Shown: positions 32,140-40,347 of the stretch, piece by piece
How positions within the stretch are numbered: the first letter of the stretch is position 1
Layout: each line of letters begins with the position of its first letter
DNA from: Streptomyces sp. NL15-2K
Lineage (GTDB): Bacteria > Actinomycetota > Actinomycetes > Streptomycetales > Streptomycetaceae
Reading direction: 5' to 3'
Assembly (NCBI RefSeq): GCF_030551255.1
Contig: NZ_CP130630.1
Location: 11,903,001-11,967,000, forward strand
DNA: 64,000 nt
Position numbers and translations under genes: made by a program
Notes under the pieces: model-generated
What the model was told of the DNA's origin: nothing
Databases searched by the model: none
What the model saw: the letters and a program-made list of their open reading frames with translations, nothing else

Positions 32140-32862
32140 ATGTACGGCAGCACCCGTGAGAAACCGGCGCTCGCCCGCGGGGCCGGCCAGCACCTCCTGA
32201 TCATCGTCGAAGAGCCGGACGTCGCCGAGCTGCTCTCCACCACCCTGGAACTCGCGGGATACCGGATCAGCGTGGTCGGCACCGGATCCGAGGCCCTGGC
32301 GCGGCTCGCGGAGCGTCGGATCGACCTGGTGGTCGTCGACGCGGCGCTGCCGGACGTGGCAAGTCTCGATCGGAACCGGCCGGCTGTCCTCGACCGTCCT
32401 CCGGTGCTGGTGCTGACGGCGTACGACTCCCTGGACCGGCTCGTGCCCGAACTGGGCCTGGGAGAGCGGGACTACGTCACCAAGCCCTTCCGTGTGGCCG
32501 AGGTCCTGGCCAGGGTGGAGGTCCTGCTGCGCGCCAGGCGTGCCGGACGGCCCCGGAACACCGCGCTGGAGTACCGCGATCTGGTGCTGGACGACACCCT
32601 GTGCGAGGCGCGGCGCGGGACGCGGGCGCTGGATCTCACGCCCGCCGAATACCGGTTGCTGCGCCATCTCCTGGTCAACGCGCACAGGGTGCTGACCAAG
32701 GAGCAGATCGGCCGGTACATCTGGGGTGACTTCCACGGCGACAACGCGATCGAGCAGCTCGTCTCCCGGCTGCGGCGCAAGGTGGACCGGGACGCGCCCG
32801 TACTGATTCACACTCGCCGGGGTTTCGGCTACTGGCTGGGGCTCGCCGACGGAGAGTCCTGA
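32140..32862 (+). CDS. Orphan response regulator, OmpR/PhoB type
   Basis: A 240-residue protein with a receiver domain and a winged-helix output (LDLTPAEYRLLRHLLVNAHR to LIHTRRGFGYWLG). The receiver keeps the phosphate-acceptor Asp in LVVVDAALPDV, Thr in VLTAYD and Lys in VTKPF, but the acidic pocket is Glu-Glu (LLIIVEEPDV) instead of Asp-Asp. No histidine kinase adjoins. The ATG at 32140 is chosen because a -10 element ends 8 bp before it; the in-frame GTG at 32131 falls in that element. Confidence 0.83.
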   Translation: MYGSTREKPALARGAGQHLLIIVEEPDVAELLSTTLELAGYRISVVGTGSEALARLAERRIDLVVVDAALPDVASLDRNRPAVLDRPPVLVLTAYDSLDRLVPELGLGERDYVTKPFRVAEVLARVEVLLRARRAGRPRNTALEYRDLVLDDTLCEARRGTRALDLTPAEYRLLRHLLVNAHRVLTKEQIGRYIWGDFHGDNAIEQLVSRLRRKVDRDAPVLIHTRRGFGYWLGLADGES

Positions 32863-32934
32863 GGCCCTGGCTGAATGTGCTGCCGCCTCCTCAACTTGCT
32901 TATCAGGGTGTGATCTGAGTCACGTCAGCCTTCT

Positions 32935-32961
32935 GTCAGGAAACTGACGGCAAGGCGTCAG
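32935..32961. promoter_or_regulatory. Overlapping inverted repeats upstream of the P450 operon
   Basis: GTCAG-GAAA-CTGAC (32935-32948) overlaps CTGACG-GCAAGG-CGTCAG (32944-32961). The pair shares an arm and could form alternative hairpins, a terminator for the response regulator or an operator for the P450 gene. Confidence 0.4.
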
Positions 32962-33051
32962 CCCCCTCTGTTTGCATGTGTGCATCGAGGCCTCGACGAC
33001 TTCACCCCGGCGCTCCGCCATCGAGCGGAGCCCCCCACCCCGAGGAGAACC

Positions 33052-34281
33052 ATGACCGACACCCTGACCGACGCCACTCCCGAGGCGGCCGCAACGGTCC
33101 CCGAGTTCCCGATGGCCAGGGCGGCGGGCTGTCCCTTCGACCCGCCCCCGGCCCTCCAGGCCCAGCAGGACGAGGGACGACTCGTCAAGGTCCGCCTCTG
33201 GGACGGCAGTACGCCCTGGCTGGTGACCCGCTACGAGGACCAGCGAGCCCTGCTCCTCGACCCCAGGGTCAGCGCCGACATCACCAGCCCCGGATACCCG
33301 CTCCAGGCGCCCAGCAACGGCAAGAACAACATCAGCTTCATCCTGATGGACGACCCGGAGCACGCCCGGCTGCGGCGCATGGTGACGGCGCCCTTCGCGG
33401 TGAAAAGGGTCGATGCGCTGCGGCCCGGCGTCCAGAAGATCGTGGACGACCTGATCGACGACATGCTCGCCGCCGGCGGACCCGTCGACCTGGTGGAGGC
33501 GTTCGCCCTGCCGGTGCCCTCGCTCGTCATCTGCCAACTGCTCGGAGTGCCGTACGCGGACCACGACTTCTTCCAGGAGAACAGCAAGACCCTCATCAAG
33601 CGGGACGCGGCCATGGAGGACCGGATGGCCGCCCACGGAAAACTGATCGGCTACCTCGACGATCTGATGGGCCAGAAGATGACCCACCCCGGCGACGACC
33701 TGCTCTCCGGGCTCGTGGGGCGCGTCGAGTCGGGCGAGCTGTCCCGGCAGGAGGCCGCCCAGATGGGCGTGCTGCTGCTCCTCGCCGGCCACGAGACCAC
33801 CGCCAACATGATCGCCCTCGGCACCCTGGCACTCCTCGAACACCCGGACCAGCTCGCCCTGTTGCGCGACACCGACGCCCCCAAGCTGGTCGCCTCGGCG
33901 GTGGAGGAGCTGCTGCGCTACCTGAACATCGTGCACGGCGGCCGGCGCCGGGCGGCGCTGGAGGACATCGAGATCGCGGGAGAGGTGATCCGGGCCGGCG
34001 AGGGCGTGATCATGCCGAACGACATCGCCAACCGGGATCCCGAGGCCTTCCCCGACCCGGACCGGCTGGACATCACGCGCGACGCCCGCCGGCACGTGGC
34101 CTTCGGCTTCGGCGTGCACCAGTGCCTGGGCCAGCCGCTGGCCCGCATGGAGCTCCAGGTCGTCTACAGCACCCTCTACCGCCGCATTCCGACCCTGCGG
34201 CTCGCCGCCGCGGTGGACAGCCTTCCGTTCAAGCACGACGGATCGGTCTACGGCGTCTACGAACTGCCCGTCACCTGGTGA
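33052..34281 (+). CDS. Cytochrome P450, CYP105-like
   Basis: A 409-residue P450 monooxygenase. The N-terminal phrase FPMARAAGCPFDPPP is typical of CYP105 enzymes. The I-helix motif is LLLAGHETTANMIA, the K-helix E-x-x-R is EELLRY and the heme loop FGFGVHQCLGQPLAR contains the proximal Cys. CYP105s oxidise diverse xenobiotics and natural products. The ATG at 33052 has GAGGAG 4 nt upstream; an ATG-initiated extension to 32980 is less likely. It forms an operon with a ferredoxin and a ferredoxin reductase, giving a complete class I electron chain. Confidence 0.93.
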   Translation: MTDTLTDATPEAAATVPEFPMARAAGCPFDPPPALQAQQDEGRLVKVRLWDGSTPWLVTRYEDQRALLLDPRVSADITSPGYPLQAPSNGKNNISFILMDDPEHARLRRMVTAPFAVKRVDALRPGVQKIVDDLIDDMLAAGGPVDLVEAFALPVPSLVICQLLGVPYADHDFFQENSKTLIKRDAAMEDRMAAHGKLIGYLDDLMGQKMTHPGDDLLSGLVGRVESGELSRQEAAQMGVLLLLAGHETTANMIALGTLALLEHPDQLALLRDTDAPKLVASAVEELLRYLNIVHGGRRRAALEDIEIAGEVIRAGEGVIMPNDIANRDPEAFPDPDRLDITRDARRHVAFGFGVHQCLGQPLARMELQVVYSTLYRRIPTLRLAAAVDSLPFKHDGSVYGVYELPVTW

Positions 34282-34337
34282 ACACCCGCCGATCCGTCAC
34301 CCGGACCCCCAAACGGAAATCGAACGAGGTACAGAAC

Positions 34338-34535
34338 ATGCATGTGGAACTGGACGAGCCGAAGTGCGTCGCGTCGGGGCAGTGCGTGATGGCCGCCCCC
34401 GAAGTCTTCGACCAGCGGGACGAGGACGGCATCGCCTTCGTCCTGGACGACAAACCCCCGGCGGACTCCCTCGACGACGTGCGCGAAGCGGTGGCCATCT
34501 GTCCGGCCGCCGCCATCCGGCTGGTCGAGCGATGA
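34338..34535 (+). CDS. [3Fe-4S] ferredoxin
   Basis: A 65-residue acidic ferredoxin, MHVELDEPKCVASGQCVMAA. Three Cys (10, 16 and the Cys of AICPAAAIRL) and an Ala-Ser-Gly between the first pair indicate the 3Fe-4S type that feeds Streptomyces P450s. It lies 56 bp after the P450 and its stop overlaps the reductase start by 4 bp. GAGG lies 8 nt before the ATG. Confidence 0.93.
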   Translation: MHVELDEPKCVASGQCVMAAPEVFDQRDEDGIAFVLDDKPPADSLDDVREAVAICPAAAIRLVER

Positions 34536-35755
34536 GGAGGATCGTCGTCGTCGGGGCCTCGGCCGCCGGGCTCGCGGCGGTCGAGACCCTCCGCCGCGAG
34601 GGCTACGACGGCACGCTCACCCTCGTCGGCGACGAGGCGCTGCCTCCGTACGACCGGCCGCCCCTGTCGAAGCAACTCCTGGCCGGAGAGTGGGACGCCG
34701 ACCGGCTCCCACTGCGCACCCCCGCCGACCTGACCGCCCTCGACCTCGACCTGCGGCTCGGCGTGGCGGCGACCGGTCTCGAACTCACCGAGCGCACCGT
34801 CGCGTTGGCCGACGGCCGCGAAGTGCCGTACGACGGGCTGATCGTGGCCACCGGGGTGAGGCCGCGCCGGCTGCCCGGAGAAGGCGCGCACGTGCTGCGC
34901 ACGCTCGACGACGCCCTGAGGCTGCGGGACCGGCTCGCGCCGGGGCGGCGGCTGGTCGTGGTGGGCGCCGGTTTCCTCGGCGCGGAGGCCGCCGCCGTGG
35001 CCTGGCGCCTCGGAGCCAGGGTCACCCTCCTCGAACCCGCCCCGGTACCGCTGGCGCATGCCGTCGGCACGGAGGTCGGTGAGGTGCTGACCCGGGCGCA
35101 TCTGGACCGGGGCGTGGACCTGCGCTGCGGGGTCACCGTGACCGAGGTGACCGAGGGCGGGGTGCGGCTCGCGGACGGCGAGTCGGTCGAGGCCGACGAG
35201 GTGCTCGTCGCCGTCGGCTCGCAGCCGAACACCGAATGGCTCGACGGCAGCGGACTGCCCCTGGGCGACGGCGTGGTCTGCGACGCGTACTGCGAGGCCG
35301 CCTGGGGGTCCCCCCGGCCGAAGGCTGGGGGAGTGTACGCGGCCGGTGACGTCGCCCGCTGGTACAACCCGCTGTTCGGGGTGTCGATGCGCATCGAACA
35401 CCGCGCCAACGCCGCCGAACAGGGCATGGCCGCCGCCCGCAACCTGCTCCGCCCCGAGGCGCGCAAGCCGTTCGCCCCGGTGCCGTACTTCTGGTCCGAC
35501 CAGTACGACATGAAGATCCAGGCGTACGGTTTCCCGCGCGGCCATGACGAGGTCGCCGTGGTGGACGGGGACCTGGCGGAGCGCCGCTTCGTCGCCGTGT
35601 ACCGCACCGGCGACCGGGTGAGCGGAGCCCTCGCGGTCGGCATGCCCCCCAAGGCCGTCCGGCTGTGGCGGCAGGCGATCGCGGCCGAAGCCAGGTGGCA
35701 CGAGACCGTGCGTCGGCGTCGCCCTCCGGGTAGCGATTTCCTTCAAATTACTTGA
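34532..35755 (+). CDS. NAD(P)H-dependent FAD ferredoxin reductase
   Basis: A 407-residue oxidoreductase (Pdr/BphA4 type) passing electrons from NAD(P)H to the ferredoxin. The FAD motif VVVGASAAGLAAVETL is at the N-terminus, LPPYDRPPLSKQLL follows, the NAD(P) motif is VVVGAGFLGAEAAA and the second FAD motif VYAAGDVARW. Between residues about 258 and 267 a 30-nt palindromic repeat is inserted in frame, adding WGSPRPKAGG just before that motif. Its stop codon overlaps the 17-mer motif of the MarR promoter. ATG overlaps the ferredoxin stop (ATGA). Confidence 0.92.
   Translation: MRRIVVVGASAAGLAAVETLRREGYDGTLTLVGDEALPPYDRPPLSKQLLAGEWDADRLPLRTPADLTALDLDLRLGVAATGLELTERTVALADGREVPYDGLIVATGVRPRRLPGEGAHVLRTLDDALRLRDRLAPGRRLVVVGAGFLGAEAAAVAWRLGARVTLLEPAPVPLAHAVGTEVGEVLTRAHLDRGVDLRCGVTVTEVTEGGVRLADGESVEADEVLVAVGSQPNTEWLDGSGLPLGDGVVCDAYCEAAWGSPRPKAGGVYAAGDVARWYNPLFGVSMRIEHRANAAEQGMAAARNLLRPEARKPFAPVPYFWSDQYDMKIQAYGFPRGHDEVAVVDGDLAERRFVAVYRTGDRVSGALAVGMPPKAVRLWRQAIAAEARWHETVRRRRPPGSDFLQIT
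35303..35332 (+). repeat. Palindromic repeat inserted in frame in the reductase gene
   Basis: TGGGGGTCCCCCC, a short linker and GCTGGGGGA, exactly 30 nt (10 codons). Deleting it would join E-A-A to V-Y-A-A-G-D. Similar elements are at 51655-51694 and 61870-61910. Confidence 0.6.
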
Positions 35756-35778
35756 GTTACGCAACAAGATGCTAAAGT
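35748..35778 (+). promoter_or_regulatory. Leaderless promoter with shared motif before the MarR gene
   Basis: TTGAGT (35752-35757), 15 nt, TAAAGT (35773-35778), then 7 nt and ATG at 35786. The 17-mer TTACTTGAGTTACGCAA (35748-35764) differs by one base from 32101-32117. GTTACGCAAC inside it is nearly palindromic and may be a MarR site. Confidence 0.55.
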
Positions 35779-35785
35779 GGCCCGT

Positions 35786-36304
35786 ATGTCCACACCACCG
35801 CTCCCCGACGTCCCGTCCCCGGAAGTCATCGAGATCGAGCGGGCGCTCACCCGCATCACCTATCTGAGCACGCGCGCGCGGCAGCACGACCGCCTGATGG
35901 CCCTGGCCGACGTACCGCTGGACCGTGCGGCCGTGGCGCTGCTGCGCCAGGTCGCCGATTCCGAGCCGCTGCGCCCCGGGGAACTCGCCACCCGGCTGGG
36001 CGTGGAGGCCTCCCACGTCACGCGCACCGTGCAGCAACTGCAGAAGTCCGGCTACGTCACCCGCGTTCCCGACCCCGACGACCGCCGCGCCCAGCGCATC
36101 CAGCTCACCGACACCGGGCAGCGGGCCATCGACCGGATCCGCGAGGCCGGGGCGCGCGGCATGCAGCTGGCCTTGGCCGAGTGGTCGCCCGAGGAACTGC
36201 GCGAGCTCGCCACGCTCTTCCACCGCATGGTCGACGACTTCCTCTCCCACGCCGTCGACGACGAGGCCGAACAGCAGCCCGTGTCCCCGGCGGGCGGCGC
36301 CTGA
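35786..36304 (+). CDS. MarR family transcriptional regulator
   Basis: A 172-residue winged-helix regulator. The DNA-binding part is LRPGELATRLGVEASHVTRT then VQQLQKSGYVTRVPDPDDRR with the D-x-R wing. ATG at 35786 follows the -10 box by 7 nt; the longer start at 35777 overlaps that box. It lies 30 bp after the ferredoxin reductase on the same strand, but its own promoter makes independent transcription likely. It might control the P450 chain or itself. Confidence 0.87.
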   Translation: MSTPPLPDVPSPEVIEIERALTRITYLSTRARQHDRLMALADVPLDRAAVALLRQVADSEPLRPGELATRLGVEASHVTRTVQQLQKSGYVTRVPDPDDRRAQRIQLTDTGQRAIDRIREAGARGMQLALAEWSPEELRELATLFHRMVDDFLSHAVDDEAEQQPVSPAGGA

Positions 36305-36381
36305 CCCCACCACGGACCCTGGCCGGAAGAGGGCTTCTACGGTCCAGTAGCATCGCGCGGCAGGTCACCAGAGGAGGAACC

Positions 36382-36762
36382 GTGCCCCGGTCCGAACGCT
36401 CGCCCCTGTTGCTCGCCGGCCTGCTGGCCGCCGCGGGTGTCGCCCACTTCGCCGCGCCACGCCAGTTCGACGCGACCATCCCGCGCGGTCTGCCGGGCTC
36501 GCCCCGGACCTGGACGCACGCGAGCGGCGTCGCCGAACTGGCGCTGGCAGCGGCCGTCGCCCTGCCGCGCACCCGGCGGACGGCCGCGCTGGCCACGGCC
36601 GCGTTCTTCGTCGGCGTGTTCCCCGCCAACGTCAAGATGGCCGTGGACTGGCGCCACCGTCCCGCCCCTTTGAAGGCAGCGGCCTTCGGCCGGCTGCCGT
36701 TGCAGGTGCCCCTCGTGCTGTGGGCGCGCAGCGTCGCCCGGACCGGGGAGGGCCGGTCGTGA
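36382..36762 (+). CDS. DoxX family membrane protein
   Basis: A 126-residue protein with four hydrophobic stretches, for example LLLAGLLAAAGVAHFAAP, ELALAAAVALP and TAAFFVGVFPANVKMAV, and the C-terminal RLPLQVPLVLWA phrase found in small DoxX-like proteins. Function unknown; relatives occur in thiol and oxidative-stress contexts, which fits the peroxiredoxin gene that follows. GTG at 36382 with GAGGAGG upstream. Its stop overlaps the Bcp start (GTGA). Confidence 0.82.
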   Translation: MPRSERSPLLLAGLLAAAGVAHFAAPRQFDATIPRGLPGSPRTWTHASGVAELALAAAVALPRTRRTAALATAAFFVGVFPANVKMAVDWRHRPAPLKAAAFGRLPLQVPLVLWARSVARTGEGRS

Positions 36763-37238
36763 CCGGGCGTGTGGAGATCGGCGACACCATCGAGGACTTC
36801 ACACTGCCGGACGAGACGGGCACGTCCCGCAGCCTGTCCGACCTGCTCGCCGACGGACCCGTGGTGCTGTTCTTCTACCCAGCCGCCCTGACCCCGGGCT
36901 GCACCGCGCAGGCGTGCCACTTCCGCGACCTGGCCGCCGAGTTCGCCGCCGTCGGCGCCCGGCCCGTCGGCATCAGCGGCGACCCCGTCGAACGCCAGCA
37001 GGAGTTCGCAGGACGCCACTCGCTCGGCATGCCGCTGCTGTCCGACGCCGACGGCACGATCCGGGAACGCCTCGGTGTCAAGCGGGGCTTCTCCCTCGCC
37101 CCCACCAAGCGGGTCACCTTCGTCATAGCCGAGGACCTGACGGTCCTGGAAGTGGTCCGCAGCGAGCTGCGGATGAACACCCACGCCGACCGTGCCCTCG
37201 AAGCACTGCGGGCCCACCGGGCGCGACGCGGGAAGTGA
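36759..37238 (+). CDS. bcp: Thioredoxin-dependent peroxiredoxin, BCP/PrxQ type
   Basis: A 159-residue peroxidase reducing hydroperoxides. The peroxidatic Cys lies in PAALTPGCTAQACHFRD and a second Cys five residues on gives the atypical 2-Cys PrxQ arrangement. The thioredoxin fold continues with VGISGDPVERQQEF and the conserved Arg in the IRERLGVKR region. The start is the GTG at 36759 overlapping the previous stop; the open frame from 36720 is unsupported. Confidence 0.92.
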   Translation: MTGRVEIGDTIEDFTLPDETGTSRSLSDLLADGPVVLFFYPAALTPGCTAQACHFRDLAAEFAAVGARPVGISGDPVERQQEFAGRHSLGMPLLSDADGTIRERLGVKRGFSLAPTKRVTFVIAEDLTVLEVVRSELRMNTHADRALEALRAHRARRGK

Positions 37239-37301
37239 CGGGGCCGCCCGGTTGCCGCAGCGCGCTTGATGCGGTGCGACAAAGGGACCATCCTGGATGA
37301 T

Positions 37302-39641
37302 ATGGAGCAGGCCTCCGCTGCGGCGATCACCGACGCCCGCGGCATCGTGACGGGGTGGAGCGACGGCGCCCGGAGGCTGACGGGATACCCGGCCGACGAG
37401 GTCGTGGGACGGCCTGCGCGGGAGCTGCTCGCCGAGGAGCCGCCGGACGGGGCCGTGGCGGCCCTCACGGGCACCGTCGCGCTGCGGCACCGCGACGGCG
37501 GCCCCGTCCCGCTCGACCTGAGGGCCAGCCCCGTGCTGGGCGCCGACGGCACCCCGGACGGCTACGTGATCACCGCCGAGCAGCCCAGGGGCCTCGAGAC
37601 AACCCTCGCCGGGCGGGCCTTCCAGCAGGCGTCGATGTCGATGTCGGTCTTCGACACCCAACAGCACTATCTGCGCCTCAACGACGTCGCCTGCCGGGTC
37701 ATGGGCGTGTCGGAGGAGGTCCTCCTCGGCCGGCCCTTCCCGGAGACCGTGGAGGACGCCGAGCACAGCCGCGGGTTTCTGAACAATCTGCGCCAGGTGG
37801 CCGAGACGGGACGGCCGGTCCGCTACGAGAGCTTCACGGGCGCGCCCTCCCTCAACCGGGAGCACGCCTGGAGCATCGAGATGTGGCCGGTACGGGATGC
37901 CTCCGGGGAAGTGACCGGGACCGCCCTGGCGGCCTTCGACAGCACCGAGCAGTACTGGGCGCGGCAGCGGCTGGCCATGCTGAACGAGGCGGCGACGGCC
38001 ATCGGCACCACCCTGGACGTGGTGCGCACCGCCGAGGAGCTCGTGGAACTTCTCGTACCGCGATACGCCGACTTCGCCAGTGTGGACCTGCTGGAGTGGG
38101 TCCTGGGGGCGGACGAACCGCCCACGGTGCCGGACAGCGAGATCGTTCTGCGCCGCGTCGCCCACGGCTCCGTCACCGAGGGCACCCCGGAGGCCGTCGT
38201 ACATCTGGGCGAAACGGACATCTATCCCGCATACTCGCCGCCCGCGCGGGCGCTGCGACAGGGGCGGGCGATCCTCAGCCAGGCGGGCGAGCCGGACTTC
38301 ATGAGATGGGTCGACGAAGGCAACGCACGGGAACCCGCAGGCCGCCGCTACCGCCAGGGCGTCCACTCGATGATCGCGGTGCCGCTGCGGGCCCGGGGCA
38401 CCACCCTAGGCGTCGCGTTGGCCATCCGCAGCACCCACCCGGACGACTACGGCGCCGACGACGTCGTCCTGGCCGAGGAACTAGCCAGCCGCGCCGCCGT
38501 CTGCATCGACAACGCCCGCCGCTTCGCCCGCGAGCGCACCACCGCCCTGGCCCTGCAGCACAGCCTGCTGCCCCGGGGCCTGCCCGGACAGGCCGCGGTC
38601 GAGGTCGCCCACCGCTATCTGCCGTCGGGCTCGCTCGCCGGCATCGGCGGCGACTGGTTCGACGTGATCCCGCTGTCCGGCAGCCGGGTCGCCCTGGTCG
38701 TCGGCGACGTCGTCGGCCACGGCATCCCCTCCTCGGCGACCATGGGACGCCTGTGCACGGCCGTCCGCACCCTCGCCGACGTGGACCTCCCGCCGGACGA
38801 ACTCCTCACCCACCTCGACGACCTGGTCACCCACCTGGCGGCCGACGACAGCGGCGACGAGGTGGCGGAACTGGGCGCCACCTGCCTCTACGCCGTCTAC
38901 GACCCGGTCTCCCGCCACCTCAACCTGGCCGCCGCGGGTCATCCGCCCCCGGCCCTGCTGCTGCCGGACGGCACGGCACAGCTCATCCCGCTGGCCGCGG
39001 GACCCCCGCTCGGTGTCGGGGGCCTGCCCTTCGAGGCGACCGACATGAAGCTGCCCGAGGGTGCCGTCGTCGCCCTGTACACGGACGGACTCATCGAGGA
39101 CCGGGACCGCGACATCGACCACGCCACCGACGAGCTGTGCCGGGCCCTGACCGCGCGCGCCGGAACCCTCGACGCCCTGTGCGACACCGTGCTGAAGGCC
39201 GTCCTCCCGGAGGAGCCCAGCGACGACGTGGCCCTGCTGCTGGCCCGCACCCGGGCGCTGGGCGCGGACCGCGTCGCCACCTGGGACGTCGAGCCCGACC
39301 CCGCGCACGTGGCCGCCACCCGGCAGGCCGCCACCGAGCAACTGACGGCGTGGGGACTGGACGAGACCGCCTTCGTCACCGAACTGGTCGTCAGCGAACT
39401 GGTCACCAACGCGATCCGATACGGCGAACCTCCCATCCAGCTACGGTTGATCCGCGACCGCACCCTCATCTGCGAGGTCTCCGACGGCAGTTCCACCTCC
39501 CCGCACCTGCGCCGGGCCCACGCCTTCGACGAAGGAGGCCGCGGCCTGCTCCTGGTCGCCCAGCTCACCCAGCGCTGGGGCAGCCGCCAGACCGGCAACG
39601 GCAAGACGATCTGGGCCGAGCAGTCCCTGACGCCCTTCTGA
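37302..39641 (+). CDS. PAS-GAF-SpoIIE phosphatase with C-terminal HATPase domain
   Basis: About 779 residues from ATG 37302 (an alternative start at 37266 adds 12). Domains in order: two PAS domains (first from ITDARGIVTGWSDGARRLTG, second around QQASMSMSVFDTQQHYLRLN), a GAF domain (about residues 225-410, ending LAEELASRAAVCIDNARR), a PP2C/SpoIIE phosphatase (GIGGDWFDVIPLSGS, GDVVGHGIPSSATMG, LYTDGLIEDRDRD, PSDDVALL) and an HATPase (ELVVSELVTNAIRYGEPP, GGRGLLLVAQL). Proteins of this design sense a signal and dephosphorylate or phosphorylate STAS antagonists. No sigma factor adjoins; the STAS at 4.9 kb is a possible partner. Confidence 0.92.
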   Translation: MEQASAAAITDARGIVTGWSDGARRLTGYPADEVVGRPARELLAEEPPDGAVAALTGTVALRHRDGGPVPLDLRASPVLGADGTPDGYVITAEQPRGLETTLAGRAFQQASMSMSVFDTQQHYLRLNDVACRVMGVSEEVLLGRPFPETVEDAEHSRGFLNNLRQVAETGRPVRYESFTGAPSLNREHAWSIEMWPVRDASGEVTGTALAAFDSTEQYWARQRLAMLNEAATAIGTTLDVVRTAEELVELLVPRYADFASVDLLEWVLGADEPPTVPDSEIVLRRVAHGSVTEGTPEAVVHLGETDIYPAYSPPARALRQGRAILSQAGEPDFMRWVDEGNAREPAGRRYRQGVHSMIAVPLRARGTTLGVALAIRSTHPDDYGADDVVLAEELASRAAVCIDNARRFARERTTALALQHSLLPRGLPGQAAVEVAHRYLPSGSLAGIGGDWFDVIPLSGSRVALVVGDVVGHGIPSSATMGRLCTAVRTLADVDLPPDELLTHLDDLVTHLAADDSGDEVAELGATCLYAVYDPVSRHLNLAAAGHPPPALLLPDGTAQLIPLAAGPPLGVGGLPFEATDMKLPEGAVVALYTDGLIEDRDRDIDHATDELCRALTARAGTLDALCDTVLKAVLPEEPSDDVALLLARTRALGADRVATWDVEPDPAHVAATRQAATEQLTAWGLDETAFVTELVVSELVTNAIRYGEPPIQLRLIRDRTLICEVSDGSSTSPHLRRAHAFDEGGRGLLLVAQLTQRWGSRQTGNGKTIWAEQSLTPF

Positions 39642-39667
39642 TCACTGGAAGGGGGGCAGCCTGAAGG

Positions 39668-39703
39668 GGACGGCTCACTCCTGACAGGACGGCTCACTCC
39701 TGA
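39668..39703. repeat. Short tandem direct repeat at a 3' junction
   Basis: GGACGGCTCACTCCTGA occurs at 39668-39684 and 39687-39703 (period 19). The second copy includes the stop codon of the minus-strand LigD-PE gene, so the repeat duplicated that gene end. Confidence 0.6.
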
Positions 39704-40296
39704 GGGCCGTCGGCCGCGACCTGGGCGAGAGTACGGCCGGAGCGCACGGAACGAGCCCGGCGCGGATCGGGGGTGCCCTGCCCGCGAGCGCGGCCCTCGG
39801 CCTTCTTCACCAGCAGCCAGGACTCGTTCTTCCCGCCGCGGAACCGGGTCAGGGCGTACTCGCCGTGCAGCTTCGACCCGTGCAGCCGGAACGTCGCGTG
39901 CCCGTGCTCCAGCGACTCCCGGAAGTCGACGGACCGCCCCTTCCGGTCGTGGCTCAGTGGCTCGTACGTGCCGTGATCCCAGACGATCACCGTGCCGCCG
40001 CCGTACTCGCCCTCCGGGATCACGCCCTCGAACTCCTCGTACTCCAAGGGGTGATCCTCGGTCGGCACGGCCAGCCGCTTGTCGTGGGGATCGTCGGACG
40101 GCCCCTTGGGGACCGACCACGACTTCAGTACGTCGTCGACCTGGAGCCGGAAGTCGAAGTGCACGGTGCTGGCGTCATGGATCTGCACGACGAACCGGGG
40201 CTCCTCGCCCGAGGGCGCCCGCCGCCCCTCCGGCTCACCGGTCCGGCCGAAGTCACGTTTGCCGCGGTAGTCCCGCAGCCGGTCGCGCTCAGCCAC
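39694..40296 (-). CDS. DNA polymerase LigD 3'-phosphoesterase domain protein
   Basis: A 200-residue stand-alone phosphoesterase (PE) domain that would trim 3'-phosphates or ribonucleotides at DNA ends for joining. Catalytic elements are seen: His and Asp/Arg in QIHDASTVHFDFRLQVDDV, the W-S-V-P-K-G-P segment, and His and Tyr in PTEDHPLEYEEFEGVIPEGE. In multi-domain LigD this domain is fused to ligase and polymerase; here it is separate, and a ligase-only gene lies 10 kb away. ATG at 40296 with GGAAGGAGG about 7 nt upstream. A SigB-type promoter candidate precedes it. Confidence 0.9.
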   Translation of the reverse strand: MAERDRLRDYRGKRDFGRTGEPEGRRAPSGEEPRFVVQIHDASTVHFDFRLQVDDVLKSWSVPKGPSDDPHDKRLAVPTEDHPLEYEEFEGVIPEGEYGGGTVIVWDHGTYEPLSHDRKGRSVDFRESLEHGHATFRLHGSKLHGEYALTRFRGGKNESWLLVKKAEGRARGQGTPDPRRARSVRSGRTLAQVAADGPQE

Positions 40297-40322
40297 GGTC
40301 GCCTCCTTCCTCGACCGGCCGA

Positions 40323-40347
40323 GTACCCCCTCGAGAGGTCAGAACTC
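40323..40347 (-). promoter_or_regulatory. Candidate SigB-type promoter of the LigD-PE gene
   Basis: On the minus strand GAGT (40347-40344), 15 nt, GGGTAC (40328-40323). It overlaps the 3' end of the aldo-keto reductase gene and lies about 27 bp upstream of the ATG at 40296. Confidence 0.45.
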
